Shown here one piece after another: positions 62,430-64,000 of a stretch of DNA of 64,000 nucleotides. The notes under the pieces are model-generated. The model was not told where the DNA came from. It was given only the letters and a program-made list of their open reading frames with translations, and ran no database searches. A program made the translations under genes and the position numbers. The first letter of the stretch is position 1. Each line of letters opens with the position of its first letter. This DNA is from Bog-473 sp963807775 (GTDB lineage: Bacteria > Actinomycetota > Acidimicrobiia > Acidimicrobiales > RAAP-2): positions 13,588 through 77,587 of the forward strand of contig CAWECY010000008.1 of the NCBI GenBank assembly GCA_963807775.1. Reading direction: 5' to 3'.

Positions 62430-62676
62430 GGCGGACCTCCCTGCTGGTGCGTTGCCAGCGAGTGTGCACCTTTCGCACAAGCTCGCGTCGCCGCAGGCCA
62501 ACGCCGTCAGGGGCGGCTTTGCCGGCCCGGCACCGACCCGTTGCTCGCCGTCGAGGTCATCCCCGCAGAGTGCGGCCGATCCCAGCCGGAGTCTTCACGG
62601 TGTTTGGTTGCGGCCGCAGGCTGCGGTAAGGGGCAGCCTTCGCGCACCCGACCGGTATTGCCAAGTTGCGGATGGC
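62430..62676. other. hairpin-rich leader upstream of the 521-residue protein
   Basis: About 250 non-coding bases with several short perfect hairpins: GGTGC/GCACC at 62446-62470, GCCG-GCC-CGGC at 62521-62531, CCGCA-GGC-TGCGG at 62614-62626. It could carry a structured RNA or recombination site belonging to that gene. No gene seen. Confidence 0.4.
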
Positions 62677-63138
62677 CTATGGGGTCGGTTGCCTCGGGCT
62701 TGCAACAATGGCCACCAGAGGGATCGGCCGAGACGTTTTCGCTTGATACGCGTCATACCGCCTGTTGTTGGTTCCGTTCATGGGTTCCCAGAGCCGTGGA
62801 TAGTCGGCATCCGTCGAGTCGATGACCGTGGCGCTTCCAGGGAACCGCCTGCGACCCACCTGGACCTCGACTTCCGGTCTGGCGCACAAGTTGTGGAACC
62901 AGGCCGGTGCGTGATCCTTTCCGTCGTTCGAGGCGGCCACAATGATCTTTTCCCCGTCCCGCGCGAATACCAGAGCCGTCAACCGGGGCTGGCCCGTTCT
63001 GCGCCCGACGGTGCGCAAGAGCAGGGTCCACGCCCCGATCATGCCGGGACCGACCCGGCCATCACTTCGGGCATAGATCCATCGGTGGAGCCGCAACATT
63101 GCTGCGGGCCCACTCTTGGGTGCGGTCAGCCTGTTCAT
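62677..63138 (-). CDS. F420-dependent nitroreductase-like (DDN family) protein
   Basis: A 153-residue split beta-barrel protein: TVGRRTGQPRLTALVFARDGEKIIVAASNDGKDHAPAWFHNL and a following PEVEVQV strand match the deazaflavin-dependent nitroreductase family. It would use F420H2 to reduce quinones or nitro compounds. It lies 66 bases downstream of a TetR-type regulator gene in the same direction. Confidence 0.88.
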   Translation of the reverse strand: MNRLTAPKSGPAAMLRLHRWIYARSDGRVGPGMIGAWTLLLRTVGRRTGQPRLTALVFARDGEKIIVAASNDGKDHAPAWFHNLCARPEVEVQVGRRRFPGSATVIDSTDADYPRLWEPMNGTNNRRYDAYQAKTSRPIPLVAIVASPRQPTP

Positions 63139-63204
63139 GGTTCTGGGGATGAGCGGCGGCAGCTGGTCGCCCCCGACGGCTGAGATCGGTCTTCTTGTTC
63201 ATCG

Positions 63205-63899
63205 TTACCTCGCTCTCGTGTTCCTGGTGTTCGGTGTCTTGTTTCGACTTGCAGCGGGGCGGGCCTTCTTCGCCGGATGGGTGGGATGTCGGGCGGCGAG
63301 CGCCGGGATCAGCAGGGCCAGGACATCCTCGGTTCGTTCCTCAGATGTCTTTACCGCCAGAGTCCAGGAGCGACAGCGAGTCCATCCCGACGATCCAGGC
63401 AAAGATCGCCCGAGCCGTGGAGAGGGGTCGAGCTGCGCCCCGAACTCTCCCGAGGGAACCCCTCGCTCGATGAGCTCGGCGATGGATTGCACTCCGAGCT
63501 CCTGGAACGACGCGTACTCCGAGCCTGGGCCGGAACGGACGCTCAAGTCGGCGCCCAGTCGGACGACACAGTGCATCGTGGGGTCGTTTGCGATCAACCG
63601 CGCTCGGCGTCGCAAGGCACTACGCAGCTCGTCGCTCGCTGAAGCCCCGGGCTCCGCATCTGCCCGGAGTCGAGCGATCAGCTCCTGCTGCTTGGCCCGG
63701 AAGGCGGCGAGGGCGACTTCTTCCTTGTTCGAGAAGTGGAAGTAGAACGCGCCTTTGCTCATCCCACTGGCCAGGATGAGATCGTTGAGGGAGACGCCAT
63801 CGAAGCCGGCCTCGGCAAACGCCCGGGCCGCGGTGTCGATGATGAGCGAACGCGTTCGCTCGGCGCGCTGTTGACGGGCCGCGTCTTGCCCGTTGACAT
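63205..63899 (-). pseudogene. TetR-family regulator broken by three frameshifts
   Basis: The central frame (MSKGAFYFHFSNKEEVALAAF) is a TetR HTH followed by a ligand domain. Upstream the frame gives LIIDTAARAFAEAGFDGVSLNDL without any start codon; adding one base near codon 6 joins it to ATG 63899. Further on, STARAIFAWIVGMDSLSLLD lies in a second frame near 63350-63425 before the first frame resumes at EERTEDVLALLIPALAA. Either a decayed gene or indel errors. Confidence 0.72.
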
Positions 63900-63909
63900 C
63901 GCAATATTA

Positions 63910-63931
63910 AAACATACCGATCGGTCGGTTT
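63910..63931. promoter_or_regulatory. TetR-type operator
   Basis: A 22-bp palindrome, AAAC..ACCG..CGGT..GTTT with perfect arms, lies 11 bases upstream of the TetR start and abuts a TAATAT -10-like box on the minus strand. Position and symmetry fit autorepression of the tetR-ddn pair. Confidence 0.65.
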
Positions 63932-64000
63932 ACAAGCCAAGTCCGACCGCCCGACATGCCGGATACCGGACGCCCGCCGCCTGAACCCCCTAGCCCGTTG

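Noticed and set aside
60903..62825. 640-codon plus-strand frame opposite the 521-residue protein
   Set aside because: Asp/Val/Gly-rich antisense shadow; the minus-strand frame has the ribosome site and family conservation.

Overview
The window is high-GC and reads like the chromosome of an actinobacterium. I would guess a soil or aquatic lineage near Acidimicrobiia, from GTG starts, F420-type (DDN) nitroreductase, many acyl-CoA/P450/monooxygenase genes, long-form SHMT, a PknB-like kinase, a KstR-like operator, and secreted proteins built from a GYWLVASDGGIFNYGDA repeat. The lineage is inference; no rRNA is present.

Left part (1-43.3 kb), mostly chromosomal metabolism. 1-1.9 kb: two ABC-2 permeases (the first cut by the window edge). 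1.9-7.8 kb: a xenobiotic/lipid catabolic group (flavin monooxygenase, haloalkane dehalogenase-like hydrolase, P450, acyl-CoA dehydrogenase, alpha/beta hydrolase). 7.8-8.9 kb: an IS982-type insertion sequence. 9.1-14.6 kb: a membrane-anchored unknown, a dimeric-barrel protein, an operon of family III CoA-transferase, beta-carbonic anhydrase and 2-hydroxyacid dehydrogenase, then a secreted L,D-transpeptidase. 14.7-25.9 kb: a SthA-like flavoprotein, type I glutamine synthetase, MBL hydrolase, Ser/Thr kinase, Baeyer-Villiger monooxygenase with an alcohol dehydrogenase, a second flavoprotein and a VOC protein. 26.1-31.7 kb: tRNA-Val, a PhyH dioxygenase, a DEDDh exonuclease, a frameshifted GH92 mannosidase, an ATP-binding kinase-like protein and a MerR remnant. 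31.9-39.5 kb: quinone oxidoreductase, sulfotransferase and a complete branched-chain-type ABC importer (binding protein, fused LivH-LivM, LivG, LivF) behind a KstR-like palindrome. 40-42.9 kb: a two-gene transsulfuration operon (cystathionine beta-synthase, cystathionine gamma-synthase/lyase).

Right part (43.3 kb to the end) looks like an accessory region. It begins at a 44-nt 3' half of a tRNA-Cys gene that starts exactly at the anticodon loop, the expected footprint of tRNA-targeted integration, with the element predicted to extend to the right. It holds broken regulators (a TetR C-terminal fragment joined to a SnoaL gene; a frameshifted TetR at the right edge), SHMT, a second sulfotransferase, small unknown proteins, and a 13-kb stack of mobile elements: an IS21 with a GAATC target duplication that splits a small ORF, two IS110-family recombinases each preceded by a structured leader that is a candidate bridge RNA, a two-recombinase (tyrosine) element bounded by 16-bp inverted repeats, an IS5-type transposase, a second repeat-bearing secreted protein, and a 521-aa protein of a family of unknown function.

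The strongest leads for something undescribed are the tandem tyrosine-recombinase element, the two IS110 leader RNAs, the extra small gene coupled between istA and istB, and the 521-aa protein with its hairpin-rich leader. No rRNA, CRISPR array, defence system or biosynthetic gene cluster was recognised.
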